DNA of 64,000 bases from Luxibacter massiliensis. Lineage in GTDB: Bacteria > Bacillota > Clostridia > Lachnospirales > Lachnospiraceae. The stretch lies in contig NZ_UWOE01000001.1 in the NCBI RefSeq assembly GCF_900604355.1, positions 1,612,001-1,676,000 on the forward strand. The letters run 5' to 3'. Of this stretch, positions 34,681 to 42,413 are shown in pieces. Made by a program: the position numbers and the translations under genes. Position 1 is the first letter of the stretch; each line of letters begins with the position of its first letter. The notes below the pieces were generated by a model. It did not search any database and was not told the origin of the DNA. It saw nothing but the letters and a program-made list of their open reading frames with translations.

Positions 34681-34851
34681 TTTTCTATGTTTTATAATGA
34701 ATGAGATGACATATCCTTTGCCATGCACTAAAACTCCTGGAAAACATTTTCTAAAAATAGATTTTGTGAAATTTATGTACGGTTTATTATTGTTTTTTAC
34801 CGGAGATTTTGTATAATAATAGGTATGATAAAGAATGTGAGGAAGGGACAA

Positions 34852-36819
34852 ATGAAAAGATTTAAGAAGATTCAAACGAAAATTATGATGACAATCATAC
34901 CATTTGTGATGATTTGTACGATTCTCTTAGGTGTTGTGACAGCAGTGCTCAACTCCAAAGGGACTATGACCGTACTCAGTGATACAATGGCGCCGTCAGC
35001 CAATCTGGCTTCTCTGGCCATTGAGAAGGAACTGGATAAATATTGGGCCGTGTTGTCGGAAGCGGCAGCGCTGGATGTTATGCATAGTTCCGTTCCTTTG
35101 GACCCTGCGCTTATCACAAGATGTGAGGGCATCGCGTCAAGAAACGGCTTTATCCGCATAGGCAAAGCAGATGCTGCTGGGAATGCTTCCACAGGAGAAA
35201 ATATTTCTAATGAAGACATTTTCCAATGGACAAAAGAAAATATGTCTCCATCCATTTCTAACCTGATGATTTCCACCATCGACGGCAGCCAGATTTTTGC
35301 ATTTGGAGTACCTATCACAACAAATGGGAACTTTGATGGAATCGTATATGGAACCGTGGACGCGGCATTTTTAAGTGATATTATCAGCTCCCTGCAGATG
35401 GGGGACAGTGGGAAGGCCTATGTATTGGATGAGAATGGAACAATTATCGCCCACCCGGACAGCTCTTATGTAACGGATGAAGTCAATATTATTAATCAGG
35501 CTGAGTCTGACCCATCAATGAAAGAATTGGCTGCGCTCCATGAGAAGATGCTGGCCAGGGAGGAAGGGTTTGGTACATATGAGTATGAAGGTGAACAGAA
35601 GATCTTTGGCTACTCTCCGATTAATGGAAACCAGAACTGGAGTATTGGGATCGAGGCCAATGAATCCGAATTTACAGCGGCAGTAAGAACCAGTATTCTG
35701 GTGACTGTTATTTTTGCTGTACTGATCATCGGCGGAGCTGCCCTGATTGCAATTATGCTGTCCAGAGCTATTGCAAAGCCTATCAGAGAATGTGCAGAGC
35801 GTATGCAGCTGTTTGAGCAGGGGGATTTGAAAAGTCCAGTTCCCACCACAGACAGCCAGGACGAGACATCTGTCCTGCTGGGAAGCCTGGAGCGCCTTGT
35901 AGGGCGCCTGGATAATTTGGTTGGGGATATTGACCACAATCTCAACGAGATGGCAAATGGCAATTTCAGTGAAGTGATAGAAGGCAGCTATGCAGGTGAC
36001 TTCGCATCCATCAAGACTTCTATGCGCACCATCAGCAGCTCTCTGAACGATACGCTGGCACAGATTAACCAGTCATCTGAGCAGGTAGCCAGCGGTGCGG
36101 AGCAGGTTTCCTCCGGGTCCCAGGCTCTTTCCCAGGGAGCTACGGAGCAGGCAAGTTCTGTCCAGGAGCTGGCCGCTACCATCGGGGATATCTCTAATCA
36201 GGTTCAGGAAAGTGCCCAAAACGCTGGCCAGGCCCGTGATAAAGCCAGTGAAGTAGGTGAGAACATGAGCCAGACTAATCTGAAGATGCAGGAAATGGTA
36301 GGGGCCATGGGTGAGATTAGGGATACATCCGACGAAATTGGGAAGATTATCAAGACTATTGAGGACATTGCATTCCAGACCAATATACTTGCTCTGAATG
36401 CAGCCGTTGAAGCTGCCAGGGCAGGGGAGGCCGGCAAGGGATTTGCCGTGGTAGCTGATGAAGTAAGAAACCTGGCAAGTAAATCAGCTGAAGCTTCTAA
36501 GAATACATCCGCCCTGATAGAACGCTCTATCACGGCTGTCAAAAATGGCACGGAGATTGCAGATGATACGGCCCAGGCTCTTGTACAGGCTGTAGAAGGT
36601 GCGAATGAAGTCGTAGGCATCGTCAATAAGATTGCGGAGGCTTCCCAGGTGCAGGCAGGCGCTATTGAACAGGTGACAATGGGAGTGGATCAGATTTCCT
36701 CTGTTGTCCAGACAAACTCAGCTACAGCGGAGGAGAGTGCTGCTGCCAGCGAGGAGCTTTCCAGCCAGTCCCAGATCATGAGAAATCTTGTGAATAAATT
36801 CAGGCTGAGGCAGGAATAG
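34852..36819 (+). CDS. Methyl-accepting chemotaxis protein with dCache-type sensor
   Basis: A 655-aa transmembrane receptor. Helix 1 covers about 10-33. The external domain (about 35-285) has GKAYVLDENGTIIAHPDSSY and ENQNWSIGIEA-like residues (GNQNWSIGIEANESE), typical of dCache ligand domains. Helix 2 is about 288-312 and a HAMP domain follows. The long coiled-coil signalling hairpin has its tip at NILALNAAVEAARAGEAGKG (about 510-530). ATG at 34852 follows AGGAAGGGA. There is no local che cluster, so it would feed CheA elsewhere. A terminator follows. The ligand is unknown; dCache receptors often bind amino acids or organic acids. Confidence 0.92.
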   Translation: MKRFKKIQTKIMMTIIPFVMICTILLGVVTAVLNSKGTMTVLSDTMAPSANLASLAIEKELDKYWAVLSEAAALDVMHSSVPLDPALITRCEGIASRNGFIRIGKADAAGNASTGENISNEDIFQWTKENMSPSISNLMISTIDGSQIFAFGVPITTNGNFDGIVYGTVDAAFLSDIISSLQMGDSGKAYVLDENGTIIAHPDSSYVTDEVNIINQAESDPSMKELAALHEKMLAREEGFGTYEYEGEQKIFGYSPINGNQNWSIGIEANESEFTAAVRTSILVTVIFAVLIIGGAALIAIMLSRAIAKPIRECAERMQLFEQGDLKSPVPTTDSQDETSVLLGSLERLVGRLDNLVGDIDHNLNEMANGNFSEVIEGSYAGDFASIKTSMRTISSSLNDTLAQINQSSEQVASGAEQVSSGSQALSQGATEQASSVQELAATIGDISNQVQESAQNAGQARDKASEVGENMSQTNLKMQEMVGAMGEIRDTSDEIGKIIKTIEDIAFQTNILALNAAVEAARAGEAGKGFAVVADEVRNLASKSAEASKNTSALIERSITAVKNGTEIADDTAQALVQAVEGANEVVGIVNKIAEASQVQAGAIEQVTMGVDQISSVVQTNSATAEESAAASEELSSQSQIMRNLVNKFRLRQE

Positions 36820-36826
36820 AAACTAC

Positions 36827-36869
36827 AAAGGCTTTACACCCCTTGAATCTGGGGTGTAAAGCCTTTTTT
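36827..36869 (+). terminator. Intrinsic terminator of the chemoreceptor gene
   Basis: AAAGGCTTTACACCCC (36827-36842) pairs perfectly with GGGGTGTAAAGCC (36851-36863), followed by TTTTTT. Confidence 0.95.
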
Positions 36870-36916
36870 CCTATCTTTGGTTTATACATAGGCAACGAAC
36901 TCTCTTTGCCAGGGGA

Positions 36917-37972
36917 TCAGGCCGGTTGGCGTACAGACTGCAGTTTATGGCGGACATGTTCCCAGAGAATATTAAAACCAATACAGTAAAAGGTAGCCAT
37001 AAGATTTGCCGCAATACGTATCAAAACGGCTGGATACAGGCCGAAAAGGTCTGTGGCAATGATAAGCGCCCCCAGGACATTGAATATATTCTGAAAAGAA
37101 TATTTGGCGGAAAACCCGACTCCAATACCACCCAGGATCCCCAGGAAGGGATGCAGGTTTTTAGGAAGGGCATGGTACAGGAGGATAAACAACAGGCACC
37201 CTGCTATATTAAAAGGAGCACGCCTCAGCTCCCTGTATGTACAGTCTGTGATAAAGGGAGCCATAATGGACATACAGGCAATCCCAACCCACATGGCCCT
37301 TGGAAGTCCCATGCATGTGGTGAGCAGCATGGCGGATGAGGTGGCCAGGCTGATTCTAAGCTGCCATTGGGATCTGGAAGAATGTAGATGGAATTCCTCT
37401 AGTAAATGGAAAAAACCTCTTCTGAAATGATGATTTCTGTGCCTGATCCAGTAGACTGCGGCACAGATCATGTATCCCAACAGCAGCGCTTTCAGACGGC
37501 AGATATAAGAATTGCCTGTGACAGGGTAGCCAAAGAGAAGGAGATATCCCAGTACAAAAGTGAAATGGTTGCACATAATAATATTATGGCATCCAAGTAA
37601 TGTGATGGCGAAAATGGAGAGAAGGTGTACTAAAAATGCGGGGAAAGGAGACAAAAGGCTGGCTGCCATAGGACTGACACATAGAATGGCAAAAAGCAGG
37701 AACAGGGCCAGCATGCTTCCAGGCATATTCATTCCAAAGTCAGACTGCCTTACAAGTAGTAGGATAAGAAGCACCACAACTCCAGCGATGCTGTTTTCGC
37801 TGCCAAACAACAAGCTGAAGCAAGTTACAAATACAAAGCAGAAGGCGACTGTGAGAATGACCTTTAGGAGATAGACAAAACCCCATTTCACGGATTCTCT
37901 GCGGGAATGGCTGTTTTTAATTAAACTTTTGGAACCCGCTGCGTTTAGCTGCATTGCCTGATATATTGTCAT
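36917..37972 (-). CDS. FUSC-family membrane protein (aromatic-acid exporter-like)
   Basis: A 351-aa integral membrane protein. Two hydrophobic clusters, each with about five helices (about 30-160 and 210-340), are separated by a short basic cytoplasmic part (RHRNHHFRRGFFHLLEEF). The half-repeat GLPRAMWVGIACMSIMAPF in the second half is the pattern seen in FUSC/YccS/AaeB-type transporters. It lacks the large soluble domain of AaeB. Its start overlaps the end of the marR gene by 4 bp (ATGA), so it is expressed under MarR control and may export a compound that MarR senses. Confidence 0.75.
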   Translation of the reverse strand: MTIYQAMQLNAAGSKSLIKNSHSRRESVKWGFVYLLKVILTVAFCFVFVTCFSLLFGSENSIAGVVVLLILLLVRQSDFGMNMPGSMLALFLLFAILCVSPMAASLLSPFPAFLVHLLSIFAITLLGCHNIIMCNHFTFVLGYLLLFGYPVTGNSYICRLKALLLGYMICAAVYWIRHRNHHFRRGFFHLLEEFHLHSSRSQWQLRISLATSSAMLLTTCMGLPRAMWVGIACMSIMAPFITDCTYRELRRAPFNIAGCLLFILLYHALPKNLHPFLGILGGIGVGFSAKYSFQNIFNVLGALIIATDLFGLYPAVLIRIAANLMATFYCIGFNILWEHVRHKLQSVRQPA

Positions 37973-38418
37973 TTGCTTTCCCTCCCTTTAAAATTGGCAT
38001 TTGCCAGGGAAATCAGCCTGAGCAACTCTTGGGACTGCTCCTTCCCAAGTGCTTCCTCAAGCAGTTTTACTGGCTCTGCATAATAGAAATATACAGATTT
38101 TAAGATATCCGCCCCTTTTGGCGTAAGGCGCAGGCAGTAGCTGCGCCCGTCTTCCGGACAGGGCACTTTTTCAATGACGCCTTTCTGAGACATGTGGTCT
38201 ACAAGGCGGCTCACTGCGGATTTACTGATGCCCATATTTTGGCTTAAATGAAGCGGACTGATATCCTGGCTTAGCGCCATACAAAATAAGGCACTGATTT
38301 CCTGGGCAGAGTAGGGGGCGCCTTTTTTAGCCTTCTTTATGTACAAGCTGGAAAAAAGGCGGATTTCTTCGGCTGTTTTCATTGTCTGAATCCAGTTTTC
38401 ATCTGATTTGTCTGTCAT
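37969..38418 (-). CDS. MarR-family transcriptional regulator
   Basis: A 149-aa winged-helix regulator. It has ISALFCMALSQDISPLHLSQ (helices 2-3), NMGISKSAVSRLVDHMSQKG (recognition helix, about 61-80), and the wing VIEKVPCPEDGRSYCLRLTP (about 81-100). The minus-strand start is supported by GGAGAGAACT upstream. It is first in a two-gene operon with the FUSC protein. A palindrome covering the transcription start (38431-38455) is its probable operator. Confidence 0.92.
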   Translation of the reverse strand: MTDKSDENWIQTMKTAEEIRLFSSLYIKKAKKGAPYSAQEISALFCMALSQDISPLHLSQNMGISKSAVSRLVDHMSQKGVIEKVPCPEDGRSYCLRLTPKGADILKSVYFYYAEPVKLLEEALGKEQSQELLRLISLANANFKGRESK

Positions 38419-38430
38419 AGTTCTCTCCTA

Positions 38431-38487
38431 ATATAGTTTACAATGTGAACTATATGAAACTATATCAGGGAATTTTCCCCTTGTCAA
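38431..38487 (-). promoter_or_regulatory. marR promoter and MarR operator
   Basis: On the minus strand TTGACA (38482-38487), a 17-bp spacer and TATAGT (38459-38464) form the promoter. Just downstream, 38431-38455 is a near-perfect 25-bp palindrome with arms ATATAGTT and AACTATAT and only one mismatched pair plus the centre. The position over the start site fits autorepression. From 38488 to 38609 I see nothing further. Confidence 0.8.
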
Positions 38488-38609
38488 GAATCAGTTTTCC
38501 ATGTATGCTTTCCAGAGTAAGTTATTTTTAAAAATTGAACATACTAAATATACGATTATATATAAATATCCTCCAGCCGTAGAAGTGAAGGACCTGGTAT
38601 AAGGTTATG

Positions 38610-38716
38610 CGGGGCATCAAACTAGCAGACATGCACGCATCGGGGGATTAATCCCCGCGGCAGCCGCCATCTGGATATGTAAGCATATCCTCTGGGCCGT
38701 TGCCCGCGGGAATAAA
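38610..38716 (+). repeat. Dispersed structured repeat, family 1, copy E
   Basis: Includes GGGGCATCAAACTAGCAG, a GGGGATTAATCCCC palindrome, the hairpin GGATATGTAAGCATATCC (38673-38690) and the outer stem CCCGCGGCA with TGCCCGCGGG, ending AATAAA. The hairpin differs from other copies by a paired C-G to T-A change. Confidence 0.88.
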
Positions 38717-38744
38717 TAATAGAAATAGGGAGACAGCATATAAG

Positions 38745-39218
38745 ATGGAAGAACAGGGAAAAACAGAACGAATAGAAGAAATTTTTGCAGCCCACAGAGA
38801 AAAAAGTGACAGAGCCAATCAGGAGGCTATTGTGGAAATGCTAAGAAAGCTCCAGGATGAACAGGGATATCTTACTGCAGAACTGCAGGAAAGGGCAGCC
38901 TCAGCTGCCGGAGTAAAAGTAACTGTTATCCAGGTGCTGGTCCGCATGTATCCTACATTAAAGGCCGCCCCTTACCAGCATGAAATCATACTGTGTACTG
39001 GTAAGAGCTGTATGGACAGAGGGGCCCAGGGAACACTTGCGTATTTGAAGAAAAGGCTTAAAATTCAAAGGAGTGGGCTATCACAGGATAAGAAAATATT
39101 TTTAAGGACCCGGTGCTGCTTAAAACATTGCCAGACAGGCCCCAATGTTTTCATTGATGGAAAGCTGTACACAGGGAAAACCGGGGAGGAACTTCTGGAA
39201 ATTATAAGGGCGTTGTAA
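38745..39218 (+). CDS. NuoE-like thioredoxin-fold [2Fe-2S] protein, stand-alone
   Basis: A 157-aa protein: an N-terminal helical part (about 5-75, EAIVEMLRKLQDEQGYL) and a thioredoxin-like ferredoxin domain with C84-x4-C89 (CTGKSC) and C124/C125-x3-C129 (CCLKHC). The segment TGPNVFIDGKLYTGKT follows. This is the NuoE/HndA pattern of NADH dehydrogenases and bifurcating hydrogenases. No NuoF or hydrogenase gene is adjacent, so the partner is elsewhere or it acts alone. ATG at 38745 has AGGGAG about 12 nt before; an open frame to 38700 runs into repeat copy E and is not credible. Confidence 0.8.
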   Translation: MEEQGKTERIEEIFAAHREKSDRANQEAIVEMLRKLQDEQGYLTAELQERAASAAGVKVTVIQVLVRMYPTLKAAPYQHEIILCTGKSCMDRGAQGTLAYLKKRLKIQRSGLSQDKKIFLRTRCCLKHCQTGPNVFIDGKLYTGKTGEELLEIIRAL

Positions 39219-39270
39219 ATTCAAAGTCCAGAGGAGGGGTGGGCTGTGCTCTTTTTAGGGCATAAAAAAC

Positions 39271-39297
39271 ATAGGACAAAAATGCTGCACATATACT
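39271..39297 (+). promoter_or_regulatory. Possible sigma-E (mother-cell) promoter of yqfC
   Basis: ATA at 39271-39273, a 16-bp spacer and CATATACT (39290-39297) fit the sigma-E form known from Bacillus (ATA, 16-18 bp, CATACANT-like). No sigma-A boxes are evident. Confidence 0.4.
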
Positions 39298-39314
39298 ATA
39301 AATAAAGGGCGTAT

Positions 39315-39614
39315 GTGTGGCATTTCTATATGAACAGAGCATTAGAAAATGAAAGACTAAAGGAAAAGCTGGCATCTGCCGCGAGTATGCCAAAAGATGT
39401 GGTTCTCGGAGCAGCCGTGGTCACGATTATCGGTACAGGGGAAATGTGTATAGAAAATTACCGTGGGATTATAGAATATACGGATGTCCTGATCCGTGTA
39501 CAGACCAAAGAATGCCAGATTAAGTTACAGGGAAAAAACCTTCAGATAGAATATTATACCAATGATGAGATGAAGATAACAGGCAGAATTTGTTCACTAG
39601 AATATTGTAAGTGA
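39315..39614 (+). CDS. yqfC: Sporulation protein YqfC
   Basis: A 99-aa protein of the YqfC/YabP family: SMPKDVVLGAAVVTIIGTGE then CIENYRGIIEYTDVLIRVQT, matching small beta-rich sporulation proteins whose Bacillus genes depend on sigma-E. GTG at 39315 has AAAGGG 5 nt upstream; ATG at 39330 is an alternative without a ribosome site. yqfD follows after 12 bp, the conserved order. Confidence 0.85.
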   Translation: MWHFYMNRALENERLKEKLASAASMPKDVVLGAAVVTIIGTGEMCIENYRGIIEYTDVLIRVQTKECQIKLQGKNLQIEYYTNDEMKITGRICSLEYCK

Positions 39615-39626
39615 GGTAAAAGGGCT

Positions 39627-40928
39627 TTGATTCATTCAATCATCCGGTACATACATGGATATGTAAAAGTCCGGGTAGAGGGATACTCTCCCGAGCGGTT
39701 TCTGAATCTATGCAGACACCATCAAATTTACATCTGGGGGCTGACTCCCTGTGGCAACGCGTATGAGATGTATATGAGCCTGAAAGGTTTCAGGAGACTG
39801 AGGCCTATTGTCAGGAAGACACATACCAAGGTTCTGCTGATAGAGCGTGAAGGCCTACCTTTTTTTATACAAAAGTACAGAAGGCGGAAGCTGTTTTTTA
39901 TCAGCTTTATTTTGTGCCTGTGCCTGCTTTACCTGTATTCCAGTTTTATATGGGACATTCATTTCGAGGGAAACGAAAAGTGGACGAATGAGACGCTGCT
40001 GGAATTTTTGGAGACAAAAGGCGTGACTGCCCATATGCAGAAACGGCAGGTGGATTGTGGGCAGATCGTAAAAGATATCCGGAAAGAATATGACGATATT
40101 GTATGGGTGTCCGCTTCCATAGATGGGAGCAGGCTGCGGATTCAGATCAAAGAAAATGAGGATACTTTCCGCGATGAAGGGCAGGAGGAGAAGGCCAAAG
40201 GCCAGACAGCCGATTCTGAGCCGGATAAAGAAACCGCCCAGGAAATACATCCCACAGACTTGGTTGCAGAGAAGGATGGCGTGATTACAAGTATAATTAC
40301 ACGAAGCGGCGTCCCACTGGTACATGAGGGAGATACAGTTTCAAAAGGCGACATTCTGGTTTCGGGCAGAATCGAGGTGCTCAACGATGCAGGGGAGGTG
40401 ACTGGATACCAATACCAGAAATCAGATGCAGATATTTTTGCGGATACCCAGATGAATTACGAGGATACAATCAGTACAAAATATAAGGAGAAGCATTATC
40501 AGAAGTCCCAAAGAAGAGTGTACTATGTGAAAATAGGCGCTTGGACAATTTCAGCAGGCACTCTTAAAAATGAATATAAAGAATGGGAAATGTATACAAG
40601 TGAAAGGCAGCTGAAGCTGGGGGAGAGCCTGTATCTTCCGCTTTCCTATGGGAGTAAAATTGTGAAATCTTATACATCAGAAGAAAAAAAGCATACAAAA
40701 AAAGAACTTCAGACAGAATTGAGTGAAAACTTTAAACAATTTTCTCAGGAATTACAGGAAAAAGGTATTCAAATTCAGGAAAATAGTGTTAAAATACACA
40801 TAGACCAAAATTCGGCTTCTGCAAAAGGCATATTATATTTGAATGAGCGGATCACGAAGGAAGCGGACACTGAAATAATTGAGATAGAAAGGAACGAACA
40901 GGATGAGTCTGTCAGAACTGATGATTGA
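39627..40928 (+). CDS. yqfD: Sporulation protein YqfD
   Basis: A 433-aa single-pass membrane protein. Residues 1-85 form a small cytoplasmic domain, the membrane helix is at about 88-108 (LFFISFILCLCLLYLYSSFI), and the external part has a POTRA-like start (IHFEGNEKWTNETLLEFLET). The YqfD family is needed for efficient sporulation in Bacillus. The start is TTG; GTGAGGTAAAAGGG lies just before it and no ATG is available nearby. Its last 26 bases overlap phoH. A charged insert with EKAKGQTADSEPDKETAQ (about 188-205) is low complexity. Confidence 0.88.
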   Translation: MIHSIIRYIHGYVKVRVEGYSPERFLNLCRHHQIYIWGLTPCGNAYEMYMSLKGFRRLRPIVRKTHTKVLLIEREGLPFFIQKYRRRKLFFISFILCLCLLYLYSSFIWDIHFEGNEKWTNETLLEFLETKGVTAHMQKRQVDCGQIVKDIRKEYDDIVWVSASIDGSRLRIQIKENEDTFRDEGQEEKAKGQTADSEPDKETAQEIHPTDLVAEKDGVITSIITRSGVPLVHEGDTVSKGDILVSGRIEVLNDAGEVTGYQYQKSDADIFADTQMNYEDTISTKYKEKHYQKSQRRVYYVKIGAWTISAGTLKNEYKEWEMYTSERQLKLGESLYLPLSYGSKIVKSYTSEEKKHTKKELQTELSENFKQFSQELQEKGIQIQENSVKIHIDQNSASAKGILYLNERITKEADTEIIEIERNEQDESVRTDD

Positions 40929-41898
40929 CATACCGGCCGAGCACGAAAAAAATGTATTTGGCCAGTTTGACGCATATGCAAAAAAGCTGGAACGAACGTT
41001 CAGGGTAACTCTGCTGGCCCGTGACGGGGCGACTAAGATACTGGGGGAGGGCGAAGCTGCAAACAAGGCGCGGCGCGTACTGGAGCAGCTGACAGAGCTT
41101 TCCAGGCGCGGCAATGCCATCACAGAGCAGAATGTGGACTATGCGATCTCCCTTGTTTTTGATGGACAGGAAGAAGGAATTGTGGAGATTGACAAAGAAT
41201 TGATCTGCCATACTCTCCAGGGTAAGCCAATCAAACCAAAGACCTTCGGGCAGAAACGGTATGTGGATGCTATCAGGAAACAGATGATTACGTTTGGCCT
41301 TGGCCCTGCAGGGACGGGGAAGACATATCTTGCCATGGCTATGGCCATCACCGCATTTAAAAATAATGAGGTAGGCCGGATCATCCTGACCCGCCCGGCA
41401 ATAGAGGCCGGGGAGAAGCTGGGATTTCTGCCGGGGGATCTGCAGAGCAAGATCGATCCATATCTGCGCCCGCTGTACGACGCCCTGTATCAGATCATGG
41501 GGGCTGAAAGTTTTATCAAAAATACTGAGAAGGGACTGATTGAAGTGGCGCCCCTGGCATATATGAGAGGGCGTACTCTGGACAATGCCTTTATTATACT
41601 GGATGAGGCACAGAATACGACCCCTGCCCAGATGAAAATGTTTCTGACTCGTATCGGCTTTGGGTCCAAGGTAGTCATAACAGGCGATTCCACCCAGAAG
41701 GATTTGCCCTCAGGGGCAGTGTCGGGACTGGATGTAGCGGTAAATGTGGTGAAAAATATAGAGGATATCAGTATCTGTACTCTGACCAGCAAAGATGTTG
41801 TGAGACATCCTTTGGTGCAGAAGATTGTCAAAGCGTATGACGAATACGAGAAAAAAACTACAAAAACGAAAGGTAACAGTAAGAGGAGAAGATCATGA
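40903..41898 (+). CDS. phoH: PhoH-like ATPase
   Basis: A 331-aa protein with a PhoH P-loop domain: Walker A GLGPAGTGKTYLAMAMAI (about 135-152), ILTRPAIEAGEKLGFLPGDL, Walker B AFIILDEAQNTTPAQMKMFL (about 228-247) and VVITGDSTQKDLP. The N-terminal part (to about 115) is the KH-like RNA-binding region of the family. It is linked by overlaps to yqfD before and ybeY after (ATGA), the classic phoH-ybeY pairing that points to RNA metabolism. Confidence 0.95.
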   Translation: MSLSELMIDIPAEHEKNVFGQFDAYAKKLERTFRVTLLARDGATKILGEGEAANKARRVLEQLTELSRRGNAITEQNVDYAISLVFDGQEEGIVEIDKELICHTLQGKPIKPKTFGQKRYVDAIRKQMITFGLGPAGTGKTYLAMAMAITAFKNNEVGRIILTRPAIEAGEKLGFLPGDLQSKIDPYLRPLYDALYQIMGAESFIKNTEKGLIEVAPLAYMRGRTLDNAFIILDEAQNTTPAQMKMFLTRIGFGSKVVITGDSTQKDLPSGAVSGLDVAVNVVKNIEDISICTLTSKDVVRHPLVQKIVKAYDEYEKKTTKTKGNSKRRRS

Positions 41899-42392
41899 GT
41901 CTTTATATGGAAGAAGAAGGAGCAGTAAAACTGCCCTTTGATGTGGAGGAGACAGCGGAGCTGGTAATAGAAGCATCCCTGGAATATGAGGGATGCCCAT
42001 ATGAGGCTGAGATTAATTTGCTGCTTACGACAAATGAAGATATCCGGGAGATGAACCAGATGTTCAGGCAGATAGATAAAGCCACAGATGTACTTTCTTT
42101 TCCTTTGCTGGAATTTGGGCAGCCTGGGGACTTTGCTTTTACTAAAGAGCAGGAACAGGACAGTTTTAATCCTGAGTCAGGGGAACTCATGCTGGGTGAT
42201 ATCGTGATTTCGAAAGAGAAAGTCCTGGCACAGGCAGAAGCGTATGGCCATTCCCCGTTAAGGGAGTATGCTTTTTTGATTGCCCACAGTATGCTGCATT
42301 TGTTTGGTTATGACCATATGGATGAGGACGAGCGTATAGTGATGGAACAAAAACAGAGAGAAATCCTGGAAAACATTCAGATACTGCGGTAG
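41895..42392 (+). CDS. ybeY: rRNA maturation endoribonuclease YbeY
   Basis: A 165-aa metalloprotein acting in 16S rRNA 3' end maturation and ribosome quality control. The zinc motif HSMLHLFGYDH (His-x3-His-x5-His) is at about 136-146, preceded by EYAFLIA. TNEDIREMNQMFRQIDKATD and VLSFPLLEF are family segments, and GELMLGDIVIS follows. Its ATG overlaps the phoH stop. The mid-section (about 80-95, QEQDSFNPE) is slightly extended. Confidence 0.95.
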   Translation: MSLYMEEEGAVKLPFDVEETAELVIEASLEYEGCPYEAEINLLLTTNEDIREMNQMFRQIDKATDVLSFPLLEFGQPGDFAFTKEQEQDSFNPESGELMLGDIVISKEKVLAQAEAYGHSPLREYAFLIAHSMLHLFGYDHMDEDERIVMEQKQREILENIQILR

Positions 42393-42413
42393 CTTGGCAG
42401 ACGGAGGAAACTT

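Noticed and set aside
34681..34851. Sigma-D promoter for the first chemoreceptor
   Set aside because: No TAAA/GCCGATAA-like boxes; a TATAAT is present at about 34814 but without a convincing -35.
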